From: Lachnospiraceae bacterium
GTDB taxonomy: Bacteria > Bacillota > Clostridia > Lachnospirales > Lachnospiraceae
Direction: 5' to 3'
DNA length: 64,000 nucleotides
Assembly: GCA_017387565.1 (NCBI GenBank)
Contig: JAFOEY010000044.1
Location: 1-64,000 of the forward strand
Of the stretch, positions 25,770 through 34,595 are shown piece by piece. The notes beneath the pieces were generated by a model. It saw only the letters and a program-made list of their open reading frames with translations. It made no database searches and had not been told where the DNA came from. A program made the translations under genes and the position numbers. Numbering within the stretch: position 1 is the stretch's first letter; each line of letters begins with the position of its first letter.

Positions 25770-27512
25770 ATGAAAGAACTAATGCTGGGAAATAAAGCGA
25801 TTGCGCGCGGATTGTATGAAGCGGGCTGCAAAGTTATTTCCAGTTATCCCGGAACGCCGAGTACCGAGATTACAGAAGAAGCGGCAAAATATGATGAAAT
25901 TTATTGTGAATGGGCACCCAATGAAAAGGTTGCACTGGAGGTTGCGCATGGGGCAACCTTAGGTGGTGTCAGAAGTGCGACTGCGATGAAACACGTTGGA
26001 TTAAATGTGGCAGCAGATCCGCTGTTTACGATTTCTTATCAGGGATTAAATGCCGGACTGGTCATTTGTGTGGCAGATGATCCGGGCATGCATTCTTCAC
26101 AGAATGAGCAGGATTCGAGACATTATGCAGAGGCAGCAAAGGTGCCGATGTTAGAGCCGTCCGATTCGGCAGAATGTATCTTATTTACAAAAAAGGCATT
26201 TGAACTTTCCGAAAAATATAATACGCCGGTATTTATCAAAACCTGTACCCGTGTTGCACATTCCCAGAGTGTTGTAGAACCGGGAGAAAGAGTTGTGCCA
26301 AATCAGGTTCCTTATGTGAAGGATCCGACCAAAGTTATGATGACGGCCAATTCACGAAATGCACACATTCGTGTGGAGCAACGCACCAAAGATTTGATTG
26401 CCTTGGCTGAGGATTGTGAATTTAACCGTGTGGAAATGGGAGATACTTCCGTAGGAATTATTACTTCTTCCACATCTTACCAGTATGCAAAAGAAATATT
26501 TGGCGAAAAAGCAAGTATTTTAAAGTTGGGCATGATTTATCCTATGCCGGAAAAACTTATCAAAGATTTTGCTTCCAAAGTAGATAAAGTCATTGTTTTG
26601 GAAGAATTGGACCCGTTTATTGAAAATCACTGCAGAAAGCTCGGTCTGGATGTGGTTGGGAAAGAGACTTTCCCCATCTGCGGAGAATTTTCACAAAATC
26701 TTTTAAAAAATTGTTTAGCTATGGAAGTGCCTAAGACTATCCGTATTGAAGATGAAATTCCCGGCAGACCTCCGGTTATGTGTGCCGGTTGTCCGCACAG
26801 AGGCATTTTCTATGTTTTAAAGAAACACAATGTTATGGTTTACGGAGACATCGGATGCTACACGCTTGGTGCGATTGCTCCGTTAAATTCCATGGATTTA
26901 AATGTCTGTATGGGAGCTTCCTGCTCCGGCTTGCATGGTTTTAACAAAGCAATGGGCACGGAAGGTGAGAAACACAGCGTTGGTGTTATTGGTGATTCTA
27001 CATTTGTACATTCCGGAATAACCGGTATTACCGATATTTCCTACAACATGACTAATTCCACCGTGATTATTCTGGATAATTCCATTACCGGTATGACCGG
27101 ACATCAGCAGAATCCGACTACCGGAAAGAATTTGCGTGGTGAACCTGCCGGAAAAGTCGATTTGGAGGCACTTTGTAAAGCACTCGGCTATCGTCGTGTC
27201 AGAGTTGTGGATCCATATGATATGGCAGAAGTGGAGACGGTTTTACTGGAAGAGTTGGAAGCAGACGAGCCTTCTATTATCATTAGCCGCCGCCCTTGTG
27301 TCATGATTAAGGGAACGGTGCATAAACCTCCGATCAAGGTTGACAAAGACAAGTGTGTGGGATGTAAGGCCTGCATGAAGATTGGTTGTCCTGCCATTTC
27401 TGTACGAAACGGAAAGGTTGAAATTGACGAGACACTTTGCATTGGATGTAAAGTCTGCTCTCAGATGTGTAAATTTAAGGCATTGCCGCAAAATGACGAG
27501 GAGGAAGCATAA
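25770..27512 (+). CDS. iorA: Indolepyruvate ferredoxin oxidoreductase, alpha subunit
   Basis: 580 residues from ATG 25770 (TTGGAGGAACTATCA upstream). Oxidatively decarboxylates aryl-pyruvates to aryl-acetyl-CoA with ferredoxin reduction. N-terminal pyrimidine-binding domain with YPGTPSTEI; central TPP domain with CAGCPHRGIFYVLK and GDSTFVHSGI, then DNSITGMTGHQQNP; C-terminal two [4Fe-4S] ferredoxin motifs CVGCKACMKIGCPA and CIGCKVCSQMCKFKA. The stop codon overlaps the iorB start by 1 bp. Cytoplasmic, oxygen-sensitive; fits an amino-acid-fermenting anaerobe. Confidence 0.95.
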   Translation: MKELMLGNKAIARGLYEAGCKVISSYPGTPSTEITEEAAKYDEIYCEWAPNEKVALEVAHGATLGGVRSATAMKHVGLNVAADPLFTISYQGLNAGLVICVADDPGMHSSQNEQDSRHYAEAAKVPMLEPSDSAECILFTKKAFELSEKYNTPVFIKTCTRVAHSQSVVEPGERVVPNQVPYVKDPTKVMMTANSRNAHIRVEQRTKDLIALAEDCEFNRVEMGDTSVGIITSSTSYQYAKEIFGEKASILKLGMIYPMPEKLIKDFASKVDKVIVLEELDPFIENHCRKLGLDVVGKETFPICGEFSQNLLKNCLAMEVPKTIRIEDEIPGRPPVMCAGCPHRGIFYVLKKHNVMVYGDIGCYTLGAIAPLNSMDLNVCMGASCSGLHGFNKAMGTEGEKHSVGVIGDSTFVHSGITGITDISYNMTNSTVIILDNSITGMTGHQQNPTTGKNLRGEPAGKVDLEALCKALGYRRVRVVDPYDMAEVETVLLEELEADEPSIIISRRPCVMIKGTVHKPPIKVDKDKCVGCKACMKIGCPAISVRNGKVEIDETLCIGCKVCSQMCKFKALPQNDEEEA

Positions 27513-28087
27513 TGAGTACAAAAAATATTATGATCGTCGGCGTCGGCGGACAGGGAACTTTGCTTGCAAGTAAGATGTTAGGATATGTACTCTTAAAGCA
27601 GGGTTATGATGTAAAAGTATCTGAAGTACATGGTATGAGTCAGCGCGGAGGAAGCGTAGTGACTTATGTCAGATATGGTGAAAAGGTTTATTCTCCGGTT
27701 ATTGATAAAGGAGAAGCGGATATTATTTTATCCTTTGAAAAATTGGAAGCAGCCAGATGGCTGGAATATTTAAAGCCCGGCGGAAGTATGATTATCAATA
27801 CACAGGAAATGGAACCTATGCCGGTCATTACCGGAGCTAAGATTTATCCGGAAAACTTAGTGGAAAAAATGCAGGCAGCAGGTGCCAAGGTGGATGCAAA
27901 GGATTTTCTTGCCCTTGCCATTGAAGCCGGATCTGCCAAAGCTGTCAATATTGCATTGATGGGAAGATTATCCATTTATTTCCCGGAAATCAGCAAAGAA
28001 GAGTGGCAGGATGCAATTGTTGCCAATGTGCCACCCAAGTTTTTGGAATTAAATAAAAAAGCGTTTGAACTGGGCAGAAATGCATAA
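27512..28087 (+). CDS. iorB: Indolepyruvate ferredoxin oxidoreductase, beta subunit
   Basis: 191 residues, the gamma-type domain of 2-oxoacid:ferredoxin oxidoreductases. IMIVGVGGQGTLLASKMLG at residues ~6-24 and HGMSQRGGSVVTYVRYGE around 46-63 are the family signatures. TAATG overlap with iorA gives translational coupling and a 1:1 complex. Terminator directly downstream ends the transcript. Confidence 0.95.
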   Translation: MSTKNIMIVGVGGQGTLLASKMLGYVLLKQGYDVKVSEVHGMSQRGGSVVTYVRYGEKVYSPVIDKGEADIILSFEKLEAARWLEYLKPGGSMIINTQEMEPMPVITGAKIYPENLVEKMQAAGAKVDAKDFLALAIEAGSAKAVNIALMGRLSIYFPEISKEEWQDAIVANVPPKFLELNKKAFELGRNA

Positions 28088-28101
28088 CTTTTAAAAATTT
28101 T

Positions 28102-28143
28102 TACACCCTTTTCGGGAATACAAATCTGAAAAGGGTGTATTTT
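28102..28143 (+). terminator. Terminator after iorB
   Basis: TACACCCTTTTC (28102-28113) and GAAAAGGGTGTA (28128-28139) pair perfectly, followed by TTTT. The following 130 bp to the amidohydrolase stop are low-complexity AT-rich sequence with no gene. Confidence 0.88.
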
Positions 28144-28276
28144 AACTTGTTTATTATCTGCAGGGCAGTATTTTACATAGCAAAAGAATAAGTGACATAG
28201 CAGTATTAGCAGTATAATTAGAAAGAATTACAAAATAAGTCGCATACAAGTAAGAAGCATTATAATTTAAGAAGTA

Positions 28277-29152
28277 TTATATATTTAAAAGTTGTCCGGC
28301 ATTTTCTCCCAATATTTTAGAAAGCTCCAAATCGGAAAGACCGGTATTTTTTAAAATCCGGATGCATTCTCCCTGGTCAGCCCAGGGACTGTCACTTCCG
28401 AATAAAATGCGGTCAATTCCATGTTTTTTGACAATTTTTTGAAACTCCCCGATTCCAAGCTGGAGTCGGGATGTTTTTATATCTGCCGAATCACTTTTTG
28501 AAAGAGTAGCTGCTTTCGATTTGGGAGAGCGAAGCGGCGTCAGCGAAAAAGAAGTATCTAAGTAGACGTCACATCCGGCAATCTGATCCAAAACTTCATC
28601 CCAGCAATTCCAGCCTCCCATATGAGCAAGCACCAGTTTTTGGGGATGTAATTCTTTTATTATGGGCAGGATGTGGGACGGTGTTACAAAATCGGCACCA
28701 GGATAGCTGATATCATATCCGGCATGTGTTACAACAATGAGATCCAATTCCATAGCATAGTCTATGATTTTTTTATAGCGGATGTCGTTGAAATAGGTTT
28801 TCTGAAAGACCGGATGAAGTTTAATGCCTTTAATCCCATTGTTTGAAAGGTCTTTTAAAATATTTTTATAATCTTCATTATCGGGATGAATACCCCCAAA
28901 TGAGATGATACCTGATTCTGAAAAATGTTCATTCGTTTCGATTGCAAGGCGGTTAATTTTTTTTTCGTGAGCCGGATTGGTTACGACCGGTAACAGAACA
29001 GAGTAGTCAATGCCGTGATTTTGCATGGAAGAACAAAGGTCGGCCAATGTGCCGGCGATGTAGTTTTTGATGTCGGCAGAAGCGGAAAGCTTTGCAATTG
29101 TTGACTGCACAATTTTTTCCGGAAATGTATGTGTGTGAAAATCAATTATCAT
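28277..29152 (-). CDS. Metal-dependent amidohydrolase (TIM-barrel, ACMSD/PHP-like)
   Basis: 291 residues. Begins MIIDFHTHTFPEK (HxH metal ligands), then GIKLHPVFQK, VVTHAGYD (third His), LVLAHMGGW and ILFGSDSPWADQ (conserved Asp). This is the amidohydrolase_2 (ACMSD-like) pattern of decarboxylases/hydrolases acting on aromatic or cyclic acids. Start ATG 29152. Alone in its transcription unit; substrate unknown. Confidence 0.85.
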   Translation of the reverse strand: MIIDFHTHTFPEKIVQSTIAKLSASADIKNYIAGTLADLCSSMQNHGIDYSVLLPVVTNPAHEKKINRLAIETNEHFSESGIISFGGIHPDNEDYKNILKDLSNNGIKGIKLHPVFQKTYFNDIRYKKIIDYAMELDLIVVTHAGYDISYPGADFVTPSHILPIIKELHPQKLVLAHMGGWNCWDEVLDQIAGCDVYLDTSFSLTPLRSPKSKAATLSKSDSADIKTSRLQLGIGEFQKIVKKHGIDRILFGSDSPWADQGECIRILKNTGLSDLELSKILGENAGQLLNI

Positions 29153-29352
29153 AGTAGCAAATTCCTTTTTTGGTTGATTTTAAAAGCATATTTTTATTAT
29201 AATAGTTTTACCGGTGGATTGCGAGTATGAAAACTAAGACATCCCGGCTTTGGTATCATATTATTAATAGGATGTACAAAGTGCTTTTCCACTATTCCAT
29301 TTGGTTGTTTTAACAGACGTTTCATATTTTTAGAGTTTTTAAAGGGGAAAGA

Positions 29353-30168
29353 ATGAAAACCACATGCGAATTCTGTAATGAATATTTATCGGATACCGAT
29401 GAAAATTGTCCTCACTGTGGTGCCAAAAATCCGAATTATAAGAGAGTTAGTTATGAGACACCACAAACGATAGAAGAACTAAAACAGTGGTATAAGGATC
29501 ATCATCTTCCACCGGAAGAGGTAACTCGCTTCTTTATTGGTAAGAATTATAAAAAACCGAAAGCCTTTGGTATTTACGAAGAAAACGGCCGTTTCATTGT
29601 ATACAAAAACAAAGCAGATGGCAGCAGGGCAATCCGTTATGATGGTGCAGATGAAGCATATGCAGTAAATGAGTTGTACCAAAAACTAAAGGAAGAGATT
29701 AGCAGACAAAAAAGATCCAATCGTTCTGTAGTACGAAAGAAATCTAAAAAAGAGGGGCTTGTAAATAGGCTGCTAAATTCAGATATACAGAATGTTTTTG
29801 GCTTTTTGGTTGTTTTCGTTATATTAGTAGCAGCATTTATTTTTACTGTTACAAGAATACCAAACGGATATTATCAATACCAGGGTAAGCAGTATTACCA
29901 TTTGGATGACAGCTGGTATGAGTATGATGTATATGATTACAGTTGGGAACCAACCGGTGTAGAAAAGGAACTTGAAAAAAATCATGAAGATTATTATGAA
30001 TCATCTTCTTATAGTTCCGACATAGAAGCATCGGATTTTTCAGAAACCATTTACTATCAAAATTGGCTCGAAAGTGAAAATGATGATAGCGATTGGGATT
30101 CTGATAGTGATTGGGATTCCGGAGGTGACTGGGATTCCGGCGGAACCGATTGGGACAGTGATTGGTAA
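29353..30168 (+). CDS. Zinc-ribbon, single-pass membrane protein with Asp/Trp/Ser-rich tail
   Basis: 271 residues. N-terminal zinc ribbon CEFCNEYLSDTDENCPHCG (two CxxC knuckles, residues 4-22), a cytoplasmic segment with PPEEVTRFFIGKNYKKP that reads like a small fold, one TM at ~147-168, then an extracellular aromatic-acidic tail ending in repeats SDWDSDSDWDSGGDW. Tail repeats are near-perfect DNA repeats as well. I do not recognise a specific family; zinc ribbon plus TM architecture is common in uncharacterised Clostridia proteins. RBS AAAGGGGAAAG. Confidence 0.75.
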   Translation: MKTTCEFCNEYLSDTDENCPHCGAKNPNYKRVSYETPQTIEELKQWYKDHHLPPEEVTRFFIGKNYKKPKAFGIYEENGRFIVYKNKADGSRAIRYDGADEAYAVNELYQKLKEEISRQKRSNRSVVRKKSKKEGLVNRLLNSDIQNVFGFLVVFVILVAAFIFTVTRIPNGYYQYQGKQYYHLDDSWYEYDVYDYSWEPTGVEKELEKNHEDYYESSSYSSDIEASDFSETIYYQNWLESENDDSDWDSDSDWDSGGDWDSGGTDWDSDW

Positions 30169-30211
30169 AAGAAATTGTTAAATTAATATTTTTATAAAGG
30201 AGAATAAAAGA

Positions 30212-30751
30212 ATGGCAAACAAATATGCAGGAACACAGACAGAAAAGAATTTACAGGCAGCTTTCGCAGGCGAATCACAGGCAAGAAACAAATATACCTA
30301 TTTTGCTTCTAAGGCCAAAAAAGAAGGATTTGAGCAGATTTCCGCTCTTTTCTTAAAAACCGCAGATAATGAAAAAGAGCATGCAAAAATGTGGTTTAAA
30401 GAATTAGAAGGAATTGGATCAACAGCAGAAAATCTGGCTGCAGCCGCAGATGGTGAAAACTATGAATGGACAGATATGTATGAAGAGTTTGCAAAAACCG
30501 CTGAAGCAGAGGGATTTAGCGAACTGGCTGAAAAATTCCGTGGCGTAGCTGCTATTGAGAAAGCACATGAAGAGAGATATCGTGCTTTATTGAAAAATGT
30601 TGAAACTGCTCAGGTATTTGAAAAGAGTGAAGTGAAAGTATGGGAATGCCGCAACTGTGGTCATATTGTAGTTGGAACAAAGGCTCCCGAAATCTGCCCG
30701 GTATGTGCACATCCCCAGAGCTATTTTGAAGTAAGAAGCGAGAATTACTAA
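30212..30751 (+). CDS. Rubrerythrin
   Basis: 179 residues: a ferritin-like diiron domain ([29 protein letters not shown], and the second [12 protein letters not shown], giving ExxH ligands) followed by a rubredoxin-like domain [10 protein letters not shown] and [11 protein letters not shown]. Rubrerythrins reduce peroxide in anaerobes. RBS AAAGGAG. Followed by a terminator; the next gene is the iron transporter feoAB, but a 300-bp gap with its own low-complexity sequence separates them. Confidence 0.95.
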   Translation: MANKYAGTQTEKNLQAAFAGESQARNKYTYFASKAKKEGFEQISALFLKTADNEKEHAKMWFKELEGIGSTAENLAAAADGENYEWTDMYEEFAKTAEAEGFSELAEKFRGVAAIEKAHEERYRALLKNVETAQVFEKSEVKVWECRNCGHIVVGTKAPEICPVCAHPQSYFEVRSENY

Positions 30752-30782
30752 AAGTACTACATAATGCGATTTTTTTAATATG

Positions 30783-30819
30783 AAAAACCTGTGTTTAAAC
30801 ATGGGTTTTTCTTTTTTTT
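30783..30819 (+). terminator. Terminator after rubrerythrin
   Basis: AAAAACC...GGTTTTT arms with an inner TGTTTAAACA dyad, followed by CTTTTTTTT. The rest of 30820-31049 holds no gene, only AT-rich sequence with repeated AGAATCAA-type words. Confidence 0.85.
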
Positions 30820-31049
30820 ACGTGTTTTTTAAAAGGTGTTGTGATATGATAAAGACGAAAATCTGAGAAGTTCTGAAATTTGCACTTGATTTTAAATAAG
30901 ACTGGTTAATTTATGGAAAGCAAGAATGTAGAATCAAGAAGCGAGACCGGAATAGCAGAAATAAAGATATAGAATCAAATGCGATACAAAAAAGCAGAAG
31001 TTAAAAGTAAAAATGTTTAGAAAAGAAGACTAACAGGATATAGAAAATC

Positions 31050-33401
31050 ATGACACTAAAAGAATTAAAAATCGGGCAGCCTGCCGTAATAGATCAAGTT
31101 GGCGGTAAAGGAGCATTAAGACAACATTTTCTGGATATGGGGGTTTTACCCGGAGCGGAACTGAAAATTGAAAAGTATGCGCCGATGGGTGATCCCATGG
31201 AAGTAAGAATACATGGATATGAGCTGACTTTGAGACTGGATGAAGCAGGACAGATTGAGGTACATGAGATTGAGGAATTATCAGATGAACAGGAGAAAAA
31301 ACGGGCAAAGTCCAAATCTGTCAAAGAGCATCCGGGTCTGGGTGAAGATGGTAAGTATCATGTCAAAGCCGATGAACATCCGTTAAAAGAAGGAACCAAA
31401 ATTCACTTTGCGTTAGCAGGTAATCAGAACTGTGGAAAAACAACACTATTTAACCAGTTAACCGGTTCTAACCAGCATGTAGGTAATTTTCCGGGAGTAA
31501 CCGTTGATCGGAAAAGCGGTTGTATCAAAGGAAATGAATTAACAGAGGTTGTTGATTTGCCTGGTATTTATTCCCTTTCTCCATACACCAGCGAAGAAAT
31601 TGTGTCCAGAGAATACATATTGAATGAGCATCCGGAAGGAATTATCAATATTATTGATGCTACAAATATTGAGAGAAATCTCTATTTGACCATGCAGTTA
31701 ATGGAATTAAATGTTCCGATGGTACTTGCTCTAAATATGATGGATGAGGTACGCGGTAACGGAGGAACCGTCTATATTAATGAGATGGAATCAATGTTAG
31801 GCATTCCGGTCATTCCGATTTCGGCTGCCAAAAATGAGGGAATTGATGAACTAATTAATCATGCGCTTCATGTTGCCATGTATCAGGAACATCCCGGGAG
31901 GATGGATTTTTGTGAAGAAAATGATCATAACGGAGCTGTTCACCGTTGTCTGCACGGAATTATGCATCTGATTGAAGATCATGCCAAAACCGCGAACATA
32001 CCGGTCCGTTTTGCCGCAACAAAATTAGTTGAGGGCGATGAACGGATTCTGAATAAACTGGAATTGACACAAAATGAAAAAGAAATGTTAGAGCATATCA
32101 TCTGTCAGATGGAGGAAGAAAGAAACATAGACCGGGCGGCAGCAATCGCCGATATGCGGTTTTCTTTTATCAAAAAACTGGTCCGTGCCTGTGTGGTAAA
32201 ACCGCATGAGAGTAAAGAACGGGAAAGAAGCCGCAGGATTGATCAAGTGCTGACCGGAAAATATACTGCTATTCCCGCTTTTGTTGGGATCATGGCGCTG
32301 ATCTTTTATCTGACCTTTCATGTCATTGGCGGCGGATTACAGGAACTGTTGGAAAGCCTGATTGAAAAACTTTCTGTGCTTGCGGAACAGGGTATGACTG
32401 CCATTCATGTCAATGATGTCATACAATCTTTGGTTTTGGATGGAATTTTTCAAGGTGTGGGAAGTGTTGTGAGCTTCCTGCCGATTATTGTGACGTTGTT
32501 TTTATTTTTGTCTTTGTTGGAAGATACCGGATATATGGCGCGTGTTGCATTTGTCATGGATAAGCTGTTGCGACGTATCGGATTATCCGGACGGAGTATT
32601 GTTCCGATGTTGATTGGATTTGGATGTTCGGTACCCGGTGTTATGGCAAGCCGTACACTGCCTTCACAAAGAGACCGTAAAATGACCATTATGATGGTGC
32701 CTTTCATGAGCTGTACGGCAAAGCTTCCGATTTATGGCTTTTTTGCCAATGCATTTTTCCCGGGTAAAGAAGCAATCGTCATGATTATTTTGTATTTTAC
32801 CGGTATTTTTGTCGGAATCATTACGGCAATGATTTTAAAGCAGACAAAATTCAAAGGAGAAGCGGTTCCTTTTGTCATGGAGCTGCCGAATTATCGAATG
32901 CCGGGATTGAAAAATGTTATGCAGTTACTTTGGGAAAAGGCAAAGGATTTTTTGGAGAAGGCATTTACTGTTATTTTTCTGGCAACGATTATCATATGGT
33001 TTTTACAGACCTTCAGCCTGCATCTGAGTGTCGTAACCGATTCCAAAGACAGTATTTTAGCTGTTATTGCAGGAATGATTGCGCCGATATTTAAGCCTTT
33101 AGGCTTTGGCGACTGGAGAATTTCCACGGCATTGATGACCGGATTTATTGCAAAGGAAAGTGTGGTATCGACGTTATCTGTTTTGTTTAAATCGTCGGAG
33201 GCCTTATTTGAAATCCTTACACCTGCTGCCGGTGCCGCGTTATTGGTATTCTGTCTGTTGTATACACCCTGCGTGGCAGCAATCGCATCCATAAAGCGTG
33301 AGCTTGGTGCAAAATGGGCTGCGGTGATTATGCTGATGCAATGTGTCATTGCCTGGATTTGTGCATTTTTGGTATATTCACTGGCAAGGTTGATATTTTA
33401 A
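31050..33401 (+). CDS. feoB: FeoA-FeoB fusion ferrous iron transporter
   Basis: 783 residues. Residues 1-75 are a FeoA SH3-like domain (MTLKELKIGQPAVIDQV ... HFLDMGVLPGAELKIEKYAP). The G domain starts at ~115 with GNQNCGKTT (G1), GNFPGVTVDRKSG (G2), DLPGIYSLSPY (G3) and NMMD (G4); then the GDI-like helical part and a C-terminal membrane domain of two Gate motifs (GFGCSVPGVMASRTL and LLYTPCVAAIASIKRE). Imports Fe2+ under anaerobic conditions. The fused FeoA makes a separate feoA unnecessary. No Fur box recognised by eye upstream. Confidence 0.95.
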   Translation: MTLKELKIGQPAVIDQVGGKGALRQHFLDMGVLPGAELKIEKYAPMGDPMEVRIHGYELTLRLDEAGQIEVHEIEELSDEQEKKRAKSKSVKEHPGLGEDGKYHVKADEHPLKEGTKIHFALAGNQNCGKTTLFNQLTGSNQHVGNFPGVTVDRKSGCIKGNELTEVVDLPGIYSLSPYTSEEIVSREYILNEHPEGIINIIDATNIERNLYLTMQLMELNVPMVLALNMMDEVRGNGGTVYINEMESMLGIPVIPISAAKNEGIDELINHALHVAMYQEHPGRMDFCEENDHNGAVHRCLHGIMHLIEDHAKTANIPVRFAATKLVEGDERILNKLELTQNEKEMLEHIICQMEEERNIDRAAAIADMRFSFIKKLVRACVVKPHESKERERSRRIDQVLTGKYTAIPAFVGIMALIFYLTFHVIGGGLQELLESLIEKLSVLAEQGMTAIHVNDVIQSLVLDGIFQGVGSVVSFLPIIVTLFLFLSLLEDTGYMARVAFVMDKLLRRIGLSGRSIVPMLIGFGCSVPGVMASRTLPSQRDRKMTIMMVPFMSCTAKLPIYGFFANAFFPGKEAIVMIILYFTGIFVGIITAMILKQTKFKGEAVPFVMELPNYRMPGLKNVMQLLWEKAKDFLEKAFTVIFLATIIIWFLQTFSLHLSVVTDSKDSILAVIAGMIAPIFKPLGFGDWRISTALMTGFIAKESVVSTLSVLFKSSEALFEILTPAAGAALLVFCLLYTPCVAAIASIKRELGAKWAAVIMLMQCVIAWICAFLVYSLARLIF

Positions 33402-33417
33402 CACAAAATATCTATTA

Positions 33418-33478
33418 AATGCCCAGTTTCAAAACTCAGACTTCGTCTTCAAACAGTTGAAACCGGGCATTATATTTT
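33418..33478 (+). terminator. Terminator after feoB, second copy of the repeat at 9142
   Basis: Arms AATGCCCAGTTTCAA (33418-33432) and TTGAAACCGGGCATT (33457-33471), one A-C mismatch relative to the perfect copy at 9142-9195; the loop differs by only two or three bases. T-rich tail follows. Confidence 0.85.
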
Positions 33479-33492
33479 GTTATCGTAATTCA

Positions 33493-33562
33493 TTGACATT
33501 CATATATGCGATTATTATAATAGTTTTTAATATATATTGTGCGATATATATTAAAAACTATT
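33493..33562 (+). promoter_or_regulatory. Consensus promoter fused to a 19-bp-arm hairpin
   Basis: TTGACA (33493-33498), 17-bp spacer, TATAAT (33516-33521): a perfect sigma-A promoter. A perfect inverted repeat with 19-bp arms, AATAGTTTTTAATATATAT (33519-33537) and its complement (33544-33562), begins inside the -10 box and ends in a T-run. It may be an operator for the TetR gene downstream, or an immediate attenuator. Confidence 0.75.
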
Positions 33563-33581
33563 TTTTGAAACGAACTTTCAT

Positions 33582-33683
33582 ATTACAATTTTGTGGTTGA
33601 GAAAGTTTGTTATTATACCAACAGACTGTATGACAACGTATCTGCGATAGAATATGAAAATTTCGAGGGAACAAAATTGTAAT
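33582..33683 (+). promoter_or_regulatory. Widely spaced 13-bp inverted repeat before the TetR gene
   Basis: ATTACAATTTTGT (33582-33594) and ACAAAATTGTAAT (33671-33683) are exact reverse complements 76 bp apart, ending 28 bp before the TetR start. Could be paired operator half-sites (DNA looping) or a leader RNA stem. Confidence 0.5.
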
Positions 33684-33711
33684 AAGAGAGTAAATAAAAA
33701 GGGGCAGAACT

Positions 33712-34335
33712 ATGGCGCCAAGAAATAAATTTTCCAGAGATGAAATGATAGAAAGAGCGGTACAGGTGGTTCGAAAAAAGGGAATAGCATCTCTTACCGC
33801 AAAATCTTTAGCAAATGAACTCGGAGTATCCACGCAACCGGTTTTTACCTGTTTTCATACGATTGAAGAGGTCCGTCGGGAAGTGGTAAATGCTGCACAC
33901 AAAATATATGATGATTATGTTAAAGAAGGACTTTGCAGCGATATACCGTTTTTTGGTTTTGGTATGCAGTACATCCGGTTTGCAAAAGAAGAACCGGAAT
34001 TGTACCGGTTGTTGTTTTTATCAACGGATCAGAACGAAGGAAACAATGCCTTTGAAGAGATGAATGCATCCTTAGAACTGGCCACAGATTCGATGCAACA
34101 GACATATCATATCGATGAAAAAACTGCAGAGCGTTATTTTCGGGACATGTGGCTGGTTGTTCATAGTCTGGCTACGCTCATTGTGACAGGGGCATGTCCC
34201 TATACGGAGCAAGAAATCGGCAGGATTCTGACCGGATTTAGCATCAGTCATTGCATGGCAATTAAGAAAATTCCGGGATTTGTAGATGATAGTTATGATA
34301 AGGATAAGATATTTGGGGAATTAGTTAAAAAGTAA
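33712..34335 (+). CDS. TetR/AcrR-family regulator with WHG-type ligand domain
   Basis: 207 residues. HTH region SLTAKSLANELGVSTQPVFT with the following FHTIEEVRREV helix; C-terminal helical domain contains the FGMQYIRFAKEEPELYRLLF signature of the WHG/TetR_C_13-type group. RBS AAAAAGGGGC, ATG 33712. Likely controls itself through the inverted repeats upstream and perhaps the neighbouring receptor or MATE genes. Ligand unknown. Confidence 0.85.
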   Translation: MAPRNKFSRDEMIERAVQVVRKKGIASLTAKSLANELGVSTQPVFTCFHTIEEVRREVVNAAHKIYDDYVKEGLCSDIPFFGFGMQYIRFAKEEPELYRLLFLSTDQNEGNNAFEEMNASLELATDSMQQTYHIDEKTAERYFRDMWLVVHSLATLIVTGACPYTEQEIGRILTGFSISHCMAIKKIPGFVDDSYDKDKIFGELVKK

Positions 34336-34408
34336 AGAGTATGAGGTGAAATAAGATATTTCGAAACTAATAAAAGATAAAGAATTATAAGTTTGAAAAA
34401 ATACTCCG

Positions 34409-34595
34409 GAAATCGGTAAAAAAGTGGAGATTCAAGAGATAAAAATAAAGTATTTGAGAAGTCGGTAAAAAAAGGTGTTATGCGACAAGAAAGATTTTTC
34501 AGAAGTCGGCAAAGAAATAGAGAATTGCGAGATAAAATAGAATTTTGAAAAATTAGTAAAGCAGGGAATTGTATAGAAAAACTGGAGGGAAATAC
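34409..34595 (+). repeat. Imperfect ~47-bp tandem repeat in the leader of the chemotaxis receptor
   Basis: Words GAAATCGGTAAAAA (34409), GAAGTCGGTAAAAA (34458), GAAGTCGGCAAAGA (34502) and a decayed GAAAAATTAGTAAAG (~34547) recur every 44-49 bp with partly conserved AT-rich filler (GAGATAAAA..). No ORF with a start; function unknown. Confidence 0.6.
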
